From: Ligula intestinalis
Taxonomy: Eukaryota > Platyhelminthes > Cestoda > Diphyllobothriidea > Diphyllobothriidae
DNA: 64,000 nt
Reading direction: 5' to 3'
NCBI GenBank assembly: GCA_036362985.1
Contig: JAYGXS010000003.1
Location: 36,975,110-37,039,109 of the forward strand
Part shown: positions 33,594 to 46,900 of the stretch, in pieces
How positions within the stretch are numbered: the stretch's first letter is position 1
Layout: every line of letters begins with the position of its first letter
Notes under the pieces: generated by a model
Databases searched by the model: none
What the model was told of the DNA's origin: nothing
Seen by the model: the letters and a program-made list of their open reading frames with translations, nothing else
Program-made: the position numbers and the translations under genes

Positions 33594-34584
33594 TTCATCC
33601 TCTCCTTTATCGTGTAATCTTGTTGAAAAAAAACCGTCTTATGGCCGGGGATTCCTCCTGCCGTTCGCTCGAGCAGGAGATCCCTCTGAAGTTTGCTCTC
33701 AAAAATAAGTGTTAATGGCCTGGGTTTCCTCCCTTGAGAATTGGAGTTTTCCTTACTGTTGATTCGGAAATGCTTGAGTATCAAAAAGTTATCATCCTCA
33801 ATAATAACGTTCTTTAAGCACTCCCTTAAGGCCTTGGTGTCCTCATCTTTTCTGCTCTTTGAACTACCATTAGTTGATTCAGGTAGCCATTGTAGAATAA
33901 TGCACTGTGTACTATCCACCTTAACTTTGTCTTGAGGTATTTGTTGGATAGTCCGGCTGATTCCAACACGGGCCTCAGTGCTATGGCCATGACGATTTGC
34001 GAGGTCAGGTAGTTCCTTTTGGGCTAAAATTGGGCACAGATTATCAGTCCCGCAGACCGTTAGAGATGTATCTGTAGGATCTTGATCACGGCGATCCTCG
34101 TTGAGGACAACTTGACCATTTATGTTACTTGCCTGATCATTTCTGTGCGTAGACGCTTCGGCGAGGAATGCTGCTGCTGCGCACGTTAGGTCCCCTCCCT
34201 CAAGTTCACGCATTGCCAGTTTCTCCTCGTGAGGGAGAAAACGAAAAAATCTCTTCAGCTCCTCTATCTCCATTTTAAGACTATTAACCACCTTCTCAAG
34301 TTCTGTATATTTGTTAAGAAGGGTAAAATATGATATACAGGCTTCATCTTTGTGAGTTTCGTCACTTAAAATTTAAGACTTTTAGTTTTCTTGGCAGGAA
34401 GGCTTTTCAATAAGCTTCGTGACAGATCTTTTGTATTTGATGACTTAATTTGATCCTTACGGCTGCACGCTTCTGTAACTCCCTCAGTTAGCCATTCGAC
34501 TTCCACCCGAGGCATCCGCGGTTCAATTCCCGGCCCCGCTGGCAGCTTTGTAGAATTATCGAGAGCAATAGATTCCACTTCCAT
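33380..34584 (-). pseudogene. CR1-like ORF1 (nucleic-acid-binding chaperone type)
   Basis: From 34584 it reads MEVESIALDNSTKLPAGPGI to about 34366, then a frame slip near 34365 moves to KYTELEKVVNSLKMEIEELK (coiled-coil-like heptads). After a Cys-poor linker comes FESKLQRDLLLERT..GIPG, TVFFQQDYTIKERMKWRALK and KGEKGLEIRNGVVVQ, the conserved C-terminal block of CR1/T2-type ORF1 proteins. These bind element RNA. One frameshift breaks an otherwise long frame. Confidence 0.75.
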
Positions 34585-34599
34585 TTTAGTTGCAAACGA

Positions 34600-37290
34600 A
34601 ACGATTAAATTTTAAATTTGCCTTTGCGACTGTGACGTAGTGTGTTGACTGATATTCAAAATAACGAAAATCTTCCGATGGTTTGCAGAAGCAGACTGAG
34701 TAAACAATACGCCTAATTGCTAAGAAGCACTTTTATATATGTATAAACAATATGTAGGATATTCAGGAACGACTCAGCCGTTTGTCGTACTTAGAGGTCC
34801 TGAATAACTTCTTATCTTCAAAAAGGCTTAAGATCCTTGTAACTTAGTCTTTTCAGGCAGTTTTCGCTTGTTTATTTGTAGGCTGCGACTTCAGTTCAAC
34901 GACTTGAGAAACGAAGTCCACTTGGATTTCATCTTCTGATGAATTTCGACACAATAAAAATTCCACGATGACGAGATTGTTGAATAGTATTCAATGCTTA
35001 ATATCTGGAGTCCACGAGAGTGTCCAGAAGTGTAAAATTCCGAAACGACAAAATCCCTTGTAGTCCGAAAAAGTCAAACCGATTTCGATTTCGATTTTGA
35101 AAAAAACATTTGCACGAGATATGAGCGTCATGCTGGTGAGGACGTGTGAAGCAACAAGTGAGGTCCTATCACGGCGATGGTAGCATTGAGGGGGTTCGGA
35201 GGGGTCATGACATCACCCCCTAGGTGGTTGTTGCGATAAGGTATATGCATGCATAGGGAAGGAAGATGACACAGCAAATGATTCCATAAACAAATGTTTC
35301 TCAAACGTAGAAAGTAATACTAAAAGAATGCTATATTTTCGCTGCGAAAAACTGCAGAGGTTGGATGGTGTTAGAGTGGGCTTTACTGTACCAAGCTAGC
35401 TTCTTCGTAAACACTTCAACGGAAGTGGGCGTAGCAACATCCATCTTGTAGAATAGTAAACTACGACCAGCAACCGTAAAGCCTGACATATCTGACAGTT
35501 TAACCGTCCTGTTTAGCAATGTCCACAGTTGTGACTTGCACACGTATTACTTTTGAGTGATAGTTGACCTGTGCTGCATCAGCAGCACCTCCTCTTCCTT
35601 CCCCAGTCTATGTCAAGAGGACTTGAGGCAGGATTGGGCGCAGATGGCCGACAAGGTGAAAACTGTAACTAGGCATACTATTATGATCTCTGATATACTA
35701 CAAACACTGGACCGGGATTTTGATACAAAAACAAGGGAATAAGGCAGCGGCACGGATCCCAGTTCACACAACTTGGGTTTGCGTGCAACTGCATCTCATC
35801 GTACACTATTTTGTCACAGCGTACTCGGTCGTATCCCATGACATGTGTGGCACAGATCTCACATGAAGATGGAAGCTACTTGTAGAGATGGTAGTTATGG
35901 TTACTAATGTCGGTATGCCTGGTGCGAGTTACCGCGCCTTTTTTGTAGGTGCATGTGGCCGAGTAAGTTCATGTGGTGGGTGGATGTGCGTTGGCGGTGT
36001 AGACAGTAAAATGGGCTGCAGCAGCGGTGACTGGGCACTGGGCACTGATACATCAGACTCAGTGCGATGTATTCGCAAGTCAAAGACCAGATAAATCTGT
36101 GCTGATGGTGTGGACAGAGTGGATCTGGAGATATTCAGTCGGTGGTACTTGTGTTGTTCACACAAGCGGTTGCGCTCGTGGGATTGCTGAGGATGATTAG
36201 GTTGATGGGTGCGCAACACGGTGGATTCCAATGACATAACTGCGTCTTTGGTCTAGTATGCCCAAGGACATTGAGGAGTAGCGGGCGCGGTGGTCTTTGC
36301 TTTGTGCTGATATTTTTCAGGCACTGGTTCCCCAGTCTCTGATCGGTCAGTTCGTTAATGACTGACAAGGCTGATGAGTGAAGTGAATATGCAGTATCCG
36401 TGAGGACACGTTGGGACCGCTTCGACGTCACTATTGATGGTGGTGTTGGCGATGTTGGTATTTGAGGGGTCCTCGCAAATTTCCTCGTTAGTGACGAAAG
36501 TGTGGTGTTTTCTTAATTTCCTTTGCCCCGAGCATGGGTCGTAGATTTGAGTTTAAGGTGCTAAGGATATCTCAGACAAACGAGAGAACCTGATAACAGC
36601 AGTTGACCGAGTTAACTCGCAGTACAAAAGAACGCTCGCGACCCACTTTCGCATGTCTGGGCGACAGAGGTTATATGACAGTATTACTTATGACGGATAA
36701 TCTACGTGTGTGTTTGCTTCGTCTGTCTATTGAAGAACGCTCCAATAAAATTTCCTGTATTCAGATTCTACCAGTACCAACGTTTTTAGTTATGGATTCG
36801 CTGTCCACGCACTGCATTTTCTCCAGAAATGGTCCTTTAGAGCTCTTTTGCTCTTTATTCTTTGCCATTTTTAAATCCAGCCTCTGTAGTAAAAAGTTGC
36901 TTATTTTACTTTTATCGAGAAGGAATTACTGTATGGGAGAGCATAACAAATAAGCATGACGAATAGCAGCTATCCTAATTCGTCATTATTAGTCTGGGAA
37001 TAATGGATGACACTAACGGATAACTTTGCCATAAAAGAAGTTGATTCACCACCAATAAGGGGATTTTATTCTCACTTATTGAAATAAAATAAAAGTTGAG
37101 GACGTCTGCAAAAAACATTTCCCAAGAAACAGTTCAGCCTTTGTTTGAACATATTACCAAGACAAATTTAGATACGCATGAATTTGTTTTTGGTGTGTAG
37201 TGCTGGTGTACTGTGCGCGTTTTCGGGAAATGAAGGAGCTGTACAGGCCTACGGATGTCCCGAAGACTCTGTAAAACGATTTTATTTGTT
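34600..37290. other. Region upstream of POLR3A, no other gene recognised
   Basis: This stretch should hold the POLR3A first exon and promoter but I could not place them. Open frames at 35331-35543, 35929-36431 and 36603-36953 have no recognisable motif. Small ATG frames near 36957 and 37002 are possible first exons without further support. Confidence 0.4.
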
Positions 37291-37303
37291 TGACAAAAAT
37301 CAG

Positions 37304-37961
37304 TAAAAACATTCGTTTTAGTCTATCAACAGAAGCAGATATCCAGCAGCTTGCCAATGTACAAATTCTGAAATGCCTCCTTTACAAGGAGGACCAGGGT
37401 GGACGTAAAGCACTAGAATATGGTCTGCTTGACCCCAGACTCGGCGCTTGTAAACGAAGCGAATTATGTGAAACATGTGGTCTTGACTACCAGGCTTGTA
37501 TCGGTCATTGGGGTTACTTTGATCTCCCCGCGCCAGTTTACCATGTGGGCTATCTGTGGCATATAGTAAAAATCCTTCAGTGTATCTGCAAAGTAAATCG
37601 CCTTATTTTTTTCGAACCTTCAGACTTGCTCCCGCGTTCTTATTCCCGATTCTGTTCGATCGAAGTACCTCCAGAACTGCTCAAATACTTCTCTGGAATA
37701 TATTCAAAAGAAGGTCTTGCGCAAAGCCGTTCATAAGCTCGCCAACAAACCTTCCGTTTGCAGATATTGTGGAGCTTTAAACGGTTTGAAGTCTTTCATT
37801 TTTCACTTTTCTTAGGCACTGTCAAAAAAGGAAGCGGACTGTCCTACATAATTCATGATGTGTCTAAGTTGGTTGGGAAAAATGTCGATGAGTATGTTGA
37901 CAAGTTATCCGCTGCTATCGATACAAATCCTGACCTTCCTGCACTAGCTAGAAAATGCGTA
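37304..37961 (+). CDS. POLR3A: POLR3A exons A-C, zinc-binding clamp
   Basis: Three exons (37304-37592, 37624-37783, 37816-37961) are separated by introns of only 31 and 32 bp. The first zinc site is [16 protein letters not shown] (C..C, C..H). The second uses CKTC, whose four residues are split CK|TC by the 31-bp intron, and CRYC in the next exon. [17 protein letters not shown] is typical of RPC1. The start at 37304 assumes the AATCAG acceptor; an in-frame stop at 37272 shows the exon cannot extend far upstream. Confidence 0.9.
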
Positions 37962-40900
37962 GTAAGCGTCTATACTTTTTTTCAGTATCATGCATATAAC
38001 ATTGTGTTATAAATCGGTTACGTTATTTGCAGGCTATAGTTTCTAATGAAGTAAGAAGTAACTAGCAACGTTTCCATGGGCTCCCTTTTTATCGGAAGCA
38101 CTTTTACTTTTATGCGATCTTCAAATCATTTTTGGCTTTTTAGTTTCGGCACGTTAGAACACATTTGTTGTATATGTTCCGTTCTAGTTATTTTGACTCT
38201 CATACATTTGCGTCCGTTGCAGGAAACTATTCGTCCAGCTCGCGCCCTCCAGCTGTTCTCTAAAATACCGACTGAGGACCTTCCTTTGTTACTGATGCCG
38301 TTTGGGTGCGAGTGGGCCACCCACCCTCGAAATTTGATTTTGCAGCGGATCCCGGTTCCTCCTAACGCAATCCGGCCATCCGTTGTTTCAGAGGTCAAAA
38401 GTGGAACGTAAGTAATGCAAATGATCATTTTATGTGTTTCCGTAGGCAATTTGAATCTTTGAGCCTTTTTTAAGTTATCCTTTCTTAAATAAAGCCATAT
38501 CTAAGTGTCTTAGATAGCCGGTCCTCTGATAGAAGAGTGGGACCGCCCTCTTTAATTTATTCGGACCCTACTGCTAAGTATATCTACCCGTTAGTTGTAT
38601 TATTACAGTCTTTTCAATCATGTAACCTTTATGCTACTGGTTGTTTGCTGGAATTTAATGAATAAGCCGTGATTGCTCTCTGAATCTGATACATTTTGGT
38701 ACAAATAATAATATCAAATTTCTAACTGAGTGTACAAAGTTCCATTTCGGCTGTTGTCCTACGTAATTATCAGCCAGAAAGCACTAAGGGCTCAGCGGTG
38801 AGCCAAATTCGTTCAATCTTCCGGACAGCAGCAGTTTATCGGCAAAAAATGTGTTTCTAGCTTTTATCAAGTACCTGTGCTATGATTACGCCAAATTATG
38901 CAGCACATATCTACTAATACATCTGGTTTTTTATTTAGAGCCAATTTTATCAATTGTATGCATATTTCGCTGCAAACTGCCTATACTGGTCAACATCAAA
39001 ATTACTGCCCTTTCTTTTCAGCAATGAGGATGACCTTACGCAGATGTATCAGTGGATTTTGGCCCAGGCAGCAACTCTGGAAGAGGACATACCTGAGGCA
39101 GATCAGATCGCTTGTTTGGATAATTTGCACGCAGAGGTCGCAAGAATAATAAATTCCCAGTACAGTGGCCTACCTCCTGTGCAAGATCATAAATTTATGC
39201 GTGGCCTTTTGCAACGCCTCTCCGGAAAACATGGCCGTTTCCGTGGAAATTTACTGGGGAAGCGTACCAATTACACTGCTCGCACCGTAATCTCACCCGA
39301 CCCCAATTTACATATTGACCAGGTACATACTTTTGGAATGCCTTTGCTATTTTCGTGCCGAGATGGTTGATCTTAATCCATTGTGAGTGTGAGTCGTTTT
39401 TTGTTCTTCTTTATAGGTCTGTGTCCCCGTACACTGTGCCAAACTACTCACTTATCCAGAGCGTGTGACTCAGTTCAATATTGACTTCCTTCGGAAGCTT
39501 GTCCTCAATGGACCCAACACGCACCCGGGCGCACTGTTTGTCAGTTACCGTGCAACGGCTCGAGATGTCCAAAATGCCGAACCCGGTAAAGGACTGCAGG
39601 CGGGAGGCATCCTTAAAAAGTACCTGGCTAATAAACGGATCCAGGAAAATGTCGCAAAGACCTTGCGCGTTGGTGACCTGGTGGAAAGGCACCTAATCGA
39701 TGGCGATATTGTGCTATTCAATAGACAGCCTTCTCTTCACCGCGTCTCCATTCAAGCAATGAAGGTAATTTAGGGTTGCATTCCCTTCTATAAATTATGG
39801 TGTAGGGTATTTTTTGTCCTTACACTGTATTCATTTTCGTCAACGTAAAAACTAGGTAAAGCTAAAGCTTGAATTTATATTGATTGCCGTGGTTTGCCAT
39901 TATGCTCGGCCGGCCATTATATAGGCTAAAGAATTTCGAAAAATTCCCCACATTCATTTACTCCACTCGAGCTACCACTAACTACTTGCATTTTTTGTGT
40001 TTAATTTTCACTTTATTTGAAATCCGCCCCCGAAGCGCCTAAACGGAGATCTTGTGATGGCTAATTAATTACTTTAGCCACTATGTAAAGCAGAACCTTT
40101 CGATATGTGCGGTTTATACGTGAAAAATAGCATAGGAATGTGAGGATATTTGCTCCCCACTATATATTTTACTGTTCAGTATTGTTCAGCGTCAATGTAG
40201 TTGAAGTCCACTTATAATTTGAGCCAATTTCATCAGATGATCCGACTTAACTTAAATCATGCTCTTTCATCTAAAACATTTATTTTATTTGCTCGTATCT
40301 TATGTCATTTCAACCCGATTACTAGTCTTTAGTAGACCATTTCTCCATCTATTTTTCGTTCTTCTTTATTGGGAGGATGAAATGCCATAACTGATGCGTT
40401 TTGACTCACTTTAAAGTCCAATTAACTTACGTGAACCCCAAATTGCTCTTGGACAGTTTATTTTTCCTCGTTCATGAACAGTCTTGTCCAAAAACTTAAA
40501 TGTTTAACAATTTTAATAATAATATTATGGGATTCATTTCAGTCCTTCTCTCGGTAATCAGCTATGCAAAAGTCCTCTGACGAAAGATCGATTAGTTGCT
40601 CAACTCGTTCTGACGGACAATTGTTTTAGTCTTTTCAAGGTTGTCATAAAGTTGTTTGTCATACAAGCTTTAGTTTGAACTCTTAATAGTAAAAAAAGTT
40701 GCCCGAAAATTTTAAAATTTCCGCTGAACTGTACTTACCCTTCGGAATCTTAAATTAAGCCCCACTTTTAACACCATCAGTCTTTGTGGCTTTCTGTTAT
40801 CATTGCGAATTAACATTCCACCACCTGTACTCTTAGTTTCTCCAATAAATTTCATTGTTTACTCAATCCTCCAACGTCAGGCAACCGTTAAGCCCAATCG

Positions 40901-43900
40901 AACTTTTCGGTTTAACCCGTGCTGTTGCACTCCTTTCAATGCCGACTTTGATGGCGACGAAATGAATATCCATCTGCCACAGACAGAGGAGGCCAGGGCT
41001 GAGGCAAAACACTTGATGCTGGTAAGTCCATAAAGCCTTCTGCTACTTTGTAATTTTTAAATGCCTCTTTCCTCTCATTCATCTCCGTTTGTTATTCCGA
41101 AAAACTCTAGACCCTGAAGAATATTTCTAGCCCAAAGAATGGTGAGCCCTTGATTTCTCCCATCCAAGATCTGATCACCGCGACTCATTTGCTCACTCTC
41201 AAGGACGTTTTCATCACACGAGATCAAGCCTGCCAACTGGCCTGTCAAATTGTATCAGGAAATCACATCGGCCGGCCTCTTCAGTTGCCTCCTCCGGCCA
41301 TTATGTGGGTGCGTTTGAGAACTCGCCGTAACATTACCGTTTCGCCACTTTGTTCAGACTTCACAATATAACAAGTTTTTTTATTCCTCAACTCTGTAGC
41401 CGACCCGTCTCTGGACTGGAAAACAAATATTCAGCCTTATCCTAGCTCCGCATCCTTCGAGTGAGGTGAAGATTAGCTTGCGCGTACCAACTAAGTCCAT
41501 CTACTCGGGTCGGGGTGAGGAGCTCTGCCCAAATGACGGATGTAAGCAACTGTTTAATAATTTCAGAATGTGTTTTACTTATTTCATTTAAGTAGCATTT
41601 ATTTTGTCGCTTTTGTTTGCCAACTTCTAGTCGTGGTAATCTACAATAGCGAACTCCTGGCAGGCTGTATGGACAAGAAACTTTTGGGCGGTGGCAGCAA
41701 GGCGAGCATATTCTACAGCATTTTACGAGACTACGGTGGCGAGGCCTGTGCAGATGCAATGTGGCGCCTTGGCCGTATATCGCTTTTCTACCTTGCCCAC
41801 CGCGGCTTCTCAATCGGAATCGGTGAAGTAACGCCCTGTCCCGTGCTGCGTGATGCAAAAGAACAGTTAATCAGACAAGGGTACGTCATATTTTATGTGC
41901 CTATTTTCCTTCAAGAGTGCGAAGGTTTTTCCTGAGCCTCGTCTCCCGGCTTCACCTATGATCTCCCCCTATCTCATGACTTAATACTTTCCCAATCGCC
42001 TCTGTGTCAGTTAGTCCGCATCTCCTCTACTTGCGGTTGCTAGAAGCGAGGTCCTCTTATGATCATAATCTAGGCCTCGCTCACTCAAACCTGCGTCACA
42101 GTGTTTGTTAGTGCCTCATGTCCTGAAAATGTTGGATGAGCACCGACCGAAACGTCAGTTCGACGGTAATGTTGCCGTCAACGCTCGCTAGATATGGATG
42201 AGCACCGACCGAAACGTCAGTTCAACGGTAATTTTGCCGTCAACGCTCGCTAGATATGGAGGAGAGAAGCAGATGTGCAAGAACACCTAGTCATTTTTTA
42301 TAGAAATGATTCCCGGAAATCTCTTTCGCAGGATCCGCAGGCATGATTGACTGTCGTGCAAAGTGGGATTGTTGTTTCCGAAGCCAACTGTATGCGTGAT
42401 AGCGAGGAAAATGGCAGTAACGTGAGACAGGGATACATAGTAACAGTGTAAGCGATGCACTTTCAGGACCGGTGTGGGCATTAGGGGGCGTCCTCGTACT
42501 CTCTGCAACAACAGCGGCAACACTGACAAAGTTATTACTATCCCCAAGCCGTACGGCCAACGCTGACCAGCCTACATTGCGAATGCAAGTGTCTTACCCC
42601 CTGTAATTACCCTTTTTGTCCACGTTTATCTCTCCAACCAATTCACACAGCACCCTGGCATCAAAACAGTCGTGACTTCAGCTCGTATAACTCCACGCAG
42701 TCAGCCTACCCATATCGCCTCAATGTGGGATTCAGTGGATGGAGTATACGACGTAGCATTTGCGAAATCTGGCTCCACGCATGTTCCGTCGCCTGCCTTA
42801 TCGCCAGAGCTGTCTCACGTCCACAGCATTTGCATGCACTTAGTCCATCCGCAGATATTATTTCCACACAACTTAAAAAGCGCCCTCGGCAACATACAAG
42901 CGTGGGCTGGAGTGAAGTTTTCTGTTGGCCCCGGATTCGTTGTGACACTGATCACCGAAACACGTAATTGCTCGATGAAGCATCAATAAAATCTATCGAA
43001 GTTATCCATTATCAATTGCGACGGGGAAATTACATGTTCACCGATAGCTGCATGTTTCCAATCGCCCTTCTCCTTGCTCCCCTACTACGTATGCCCGTGG
43101 TCTAGACCAATATTATGCAATGTTACACTTCGATCTCGTCCTTTTTCACGAATCTCCTTTTGTCTGCTTTATCACTGCATTCAGATTCGCAAATTGTGAG
43201 GCCTTTATCAAGCAATATGAAACGAATACCCTCAAATGCAATCCTGGCTGCAGTGTGGAGGAGACCTTAGAGGTACGTCATCCCATTTCATCCACCCATC
43301 CCCACTCCATTTTCCTTTTTGCAGTTCAATGTTTTGAGCAATATAAGAGTGCCCTAAAATTGCTTGAAATAATGAGCTATCCTACGATTACCCCTGGTTG
43401 GCACATTGACTCCCCGGCTCTATGATACTGTTAGCCAAAACTGTTGGTCTCATGACGTGTTACGGATGCTCGTTCCCAGCTCTTTGTTTTCAATTCCTCC
43501 GTAGACACCTGCAGCTCAAAATTTTGAGTTTGCATTGCTTCATAGGTGGCTAAACTCATGTCAGATCTTCTTGCTAGCGAACAGAGTAGAACAGTTAAAT
43601 GCAGACAAAATGAGTTTATCGATGTGTGTGTTTTCTATAGCTTTTTTGTTTACTGATAGTCTTTGCCCCTCCAGTCCTCTCTCGAAGCTTGCGAGACTGT
43701 GCTGCGAGGTTGAAGGTACAGTTTCGTCCTCTGATCGGTCTTTTTACCAAAGAAGGATTCGTTTGTAAATTTCATTTACAAGAAAACCCTCTTACTTGTT
43801 TCAGGCAAGCCTCAGCCAAGAACTTTCCAAGATTCGTGACGAGGCTGGCTCCGCCTGTAAGCGCACCCTTTATCCTTCAAATTCGCCGCTAGTCATGGCC

Positions 43901-46900
43901 CAGTCGGGTTCCAAGGGTAAGTTACCCATTTAATTTCTGTATAGTTTCCTCCTTCCTTTCTTCTTCTTCTTCTTCTTCTTCTTCTTCTTCTTCAGCTTGG
44001 TTTTCCCAAAGTATTTACGGTCCCAATCACTGCAAGATCTTGTAGACACCTACCAGTGTGTGTGTGTCGTAGCCCATAGTTGGATCAGGAATCCCCGCCG
44101 TAATCCAAACTGGGAGTAGTTGGGAGACGGAGAAAAGCCGCGACCTCGACCGGCTTGAGTCAAAGGTCCGCGGGAGTGAGGTGGGTGCCTGGCCGAGAAC
44201 TGCAGGCGAACAGATGACGGCAGTCATGCGGCGAGACGCCGCAGTCGGGACAGCAGTCAGGTATGTATGGGTCGAGCCGGTGTTGGTACTGGCGAAGGAG
44301 CATGCAGTAGCCACTGCGTAGCTGCGCCAGGGTACAGCGAGTGCCCCTCGGGAGATGTTCCGAGGCCGCAATCAGAGGTGAATAGCTACCCAAAAGGACC
44401 GGGGGACGGTAACCTCGTTTCTTCTCGACAACGACTCTCTGGTGGAGACGCTGGAAGCCTGTCTTGGTGGCAGAGCTATCAACAGGTAGATCCGCGAGAG
44501 ACGAGGCAACAGCTTCCTTGTGGAGTGCTCGAATAGACGGCCGGACGTTGCGGCAGGGCTCGGGAGCGCAGCAACAGTGATGATTTGGATGGCTGGGTTG
44601 CGAACAGCTCCACCAGAACTGCTGGCTAAGGAGATTGTTGTTATGTGTGACCGGTAGAACAGAAGCCTCTGCATGAAGATGATCTATAGGTGACATTTTA
44701 TAGCAACCCGTGATCGCGTGGAGGGCACAACTATCAGTGTCTCGGTACACGGCACCGTGTTCTTAGGTTGCATCATACCGCAGTGAACTGTGGCCCGTGG
44801 CTTACCGATCTTGTCTACTCCAGTGGGTTTTGACAATGAAGAGACCATTTAGGGGTAGGAAAAGGCCGTCAGGCTCCCTCCTTCCAACTGAAAAATTTAT
44901 ATATTTTCTAAACGCTCTGAAATCATGCACGGGTTCTTCATCAGAGAGTGCAAATTTTCAAGTTCTTTTTTCCACTTTTATCGGGGTTAGCTCACACGAC
45001 TTATTGAGCTGTTCATGGCCCCAAGTTCAGAACGTCAGATAAGCGTGCCTGTTTTCCTTGAGATTGAAATAGTTCTTTTGAGAATTACGGATCTCTTTTG
45101 CACTGCTGCTCGCCTTTCTAATTTTTTCTGCCTTGACAGACTTTTGCACCTATGACGGTGTTGCATGCGTGTGCTTTTTATTCCTTAAATCCTCACCTTT
45201 TTAACTTACCTTGTTTTCCATCTACAGGCTCTTTCTTGAATATTTCTCAAATGATTGCCTGCGTGGGACAGCAGATCATTGGAGGCAAGCGAGTACCAGA
45301 CTCACTGAACGGTCGCAGTCTTATCCACTTTCCGCCGGGTTCTCGAACGCCGGCCGCAAAGGGTTTTGTTAAAAACAGCTTCTACACCGGTCTGACGCCC
45401 TATGAATTCTTTTTCCATGCCATGAGCGGTCGCGAGGGTCTCACGGACACCGCTGTAAAAACGGCAGACACCGGCTACATGCAACGACGAATTGTCAAGG
45501 TAAGTGCAGGCGACGTATGGTCAGCGTAACCTGTCGGTTCTGCTAGACCAGTAGAATGTCCTAAAAAGTGTAGCCTTCGTGTTGTCCGACATCTGTCGCG
45601 ACCAGCATCTTCTCTTATCGTCATTTCTCGTGCCATATTCCACGATAGGTGCTTATTTATACCCCAAAGTCTTCGTTATTAGTATTATTCGAAGGGATTG
45701 CTGATTTATATTGCGAAAGCCTGACAGTTCGAACGTCGTTGTCGAGGTTGGTGGTTTTTGTGTTTGTCTGAAGCGGTGGGGTATACGTTTTTTCTGTTAG
45801 TCTGAAATGTCCAGAGGCCAGTCCCGGTCCTGAATTTCTTTCAAATATTGGCTTCCTAGTTGCTACCCCAGTTTATATGGCAGTGCACCGCGTCTCTAGA
45901 CTTTGTGTGCGGTCGTTTCGTGTGCCAGGGTCGATGCGTATGATTATGTCCGTCTTGTCTGCGTATTTTTTTCCCTACGGTATATCATCGTTGTCTTATA
46001 TAACTTATACAACGTGCAGTTCAACTTGTTTTTTAGGATGGGCGTTACGTGGTTTTTTCTACAGTAGTTGATTGTTTTCGACTTAACTCCATATCATGTA
46101 CTGAATAATTTCTGAAATTATGCCCTTAATTTATGTGTGTATATAATGCTAGATGAGTGCTCACGGTTCGGAACGGAACTCACTCGTTCTGTTTTGCATT
46201 TAAACTTGCTCTCGATCCCCGTCAGCAGCTGCTAAACGACTGGCATATTGTAAACAACAATAGATTACCGACAAAGACTAGGAAGACCGGAATGGCCATT
46301 TCTGGCTTATTAGCCGTCATCAGCCAGTCATACCCAATCCCAGGGGTGGCGACCACCGAGATTGAAGATGAACCCTGCGAAACCAGATTTTGAACAAATC
46401 TAATCGTCGCCTTCACTTAGGTGGCGGCATTGAACTTAGATCAACGGCACACTGGCCTCGTGGACTAGGCAACAAAACGCGATACCCAAACCATCGTGGC
46501 TCGTTTTCTTGGTCACTCATAATATCAGTTCGATGTTTTTCCAGCAAGTGTGACCGTCTTTTACGAGATGGCCTCGCTGTACTTCACTCAGTGGTGCTGC
46601 CCGTACTAAGGCCTTGACTTCACAGAGCATGCGCTTGACGGGCGAAAGTCCAAGGCAATGAGCCTGTCGTCAGAACTCTTGACCGTTGTTTGAACACCCT
46701 CCGGCCATGCACCCCGCCGTGGCCCATAACGCTTATTACTTTTGCCGTCTTCTTTGCCCATATATGTTCTGCCTCCAACGCTGGTTGAGAACCAACAGTT
46801 TTCATTCACCATTCATGCACATTGACAAAGACCAACCAAACTAAAGTCCGGTTTCTGCAGGTCTTGGTTGTGATCGAGATCTCAAGACGTGTTTCTAAGC

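Larger units (their letters stand above)
29045..34590 (-). mobile_element. CR1-like LINE, nearly full length, split by a PLE
   Basis: The minus-strand order is ORF1 (34584-33380), apurinic-type endonuclease and linker (33593-32010), [PLE 32006-30610], reverse transcriptase (30609-29559) and the C-terminal domain (29565-29101). The tail EYCVQAWCPWINKDYSMHEK followed by Y..RL..L.LVPLYYRQYRGDM is typical of CR1-clade elements. Frameshifts and stops make it inactive. Confidence 0.85.

Noticed and set aside
34480..34545. B-box-like GGTTCAATTCC as a tRNA gene
   Set aside because: No matching A box at the right distance and no cloverleaf; it lies in the 5' coding part of the CR1-like ORF1 (reverse strand).
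35929..36431. Pro/His-rich minus-strand frames upstream of POLR3A
   Set aside because: Low-complexity composition and overlapping shadows; no sign of the RPC1 N-terminus or another family.
37290..37303. TTG at 37290 as the POLR3A start
   Set aside because: Not an ATG, and the stretch reads as polypyrimidine plus acceptor AATCAG immediately before homologous sequence.
42672..42989. 105-residue frame inside a POLR3A intron as an extra exon
   Set aside because: Exons on both sides join perfectly in phase without it, and it has no RPC1 similarity.
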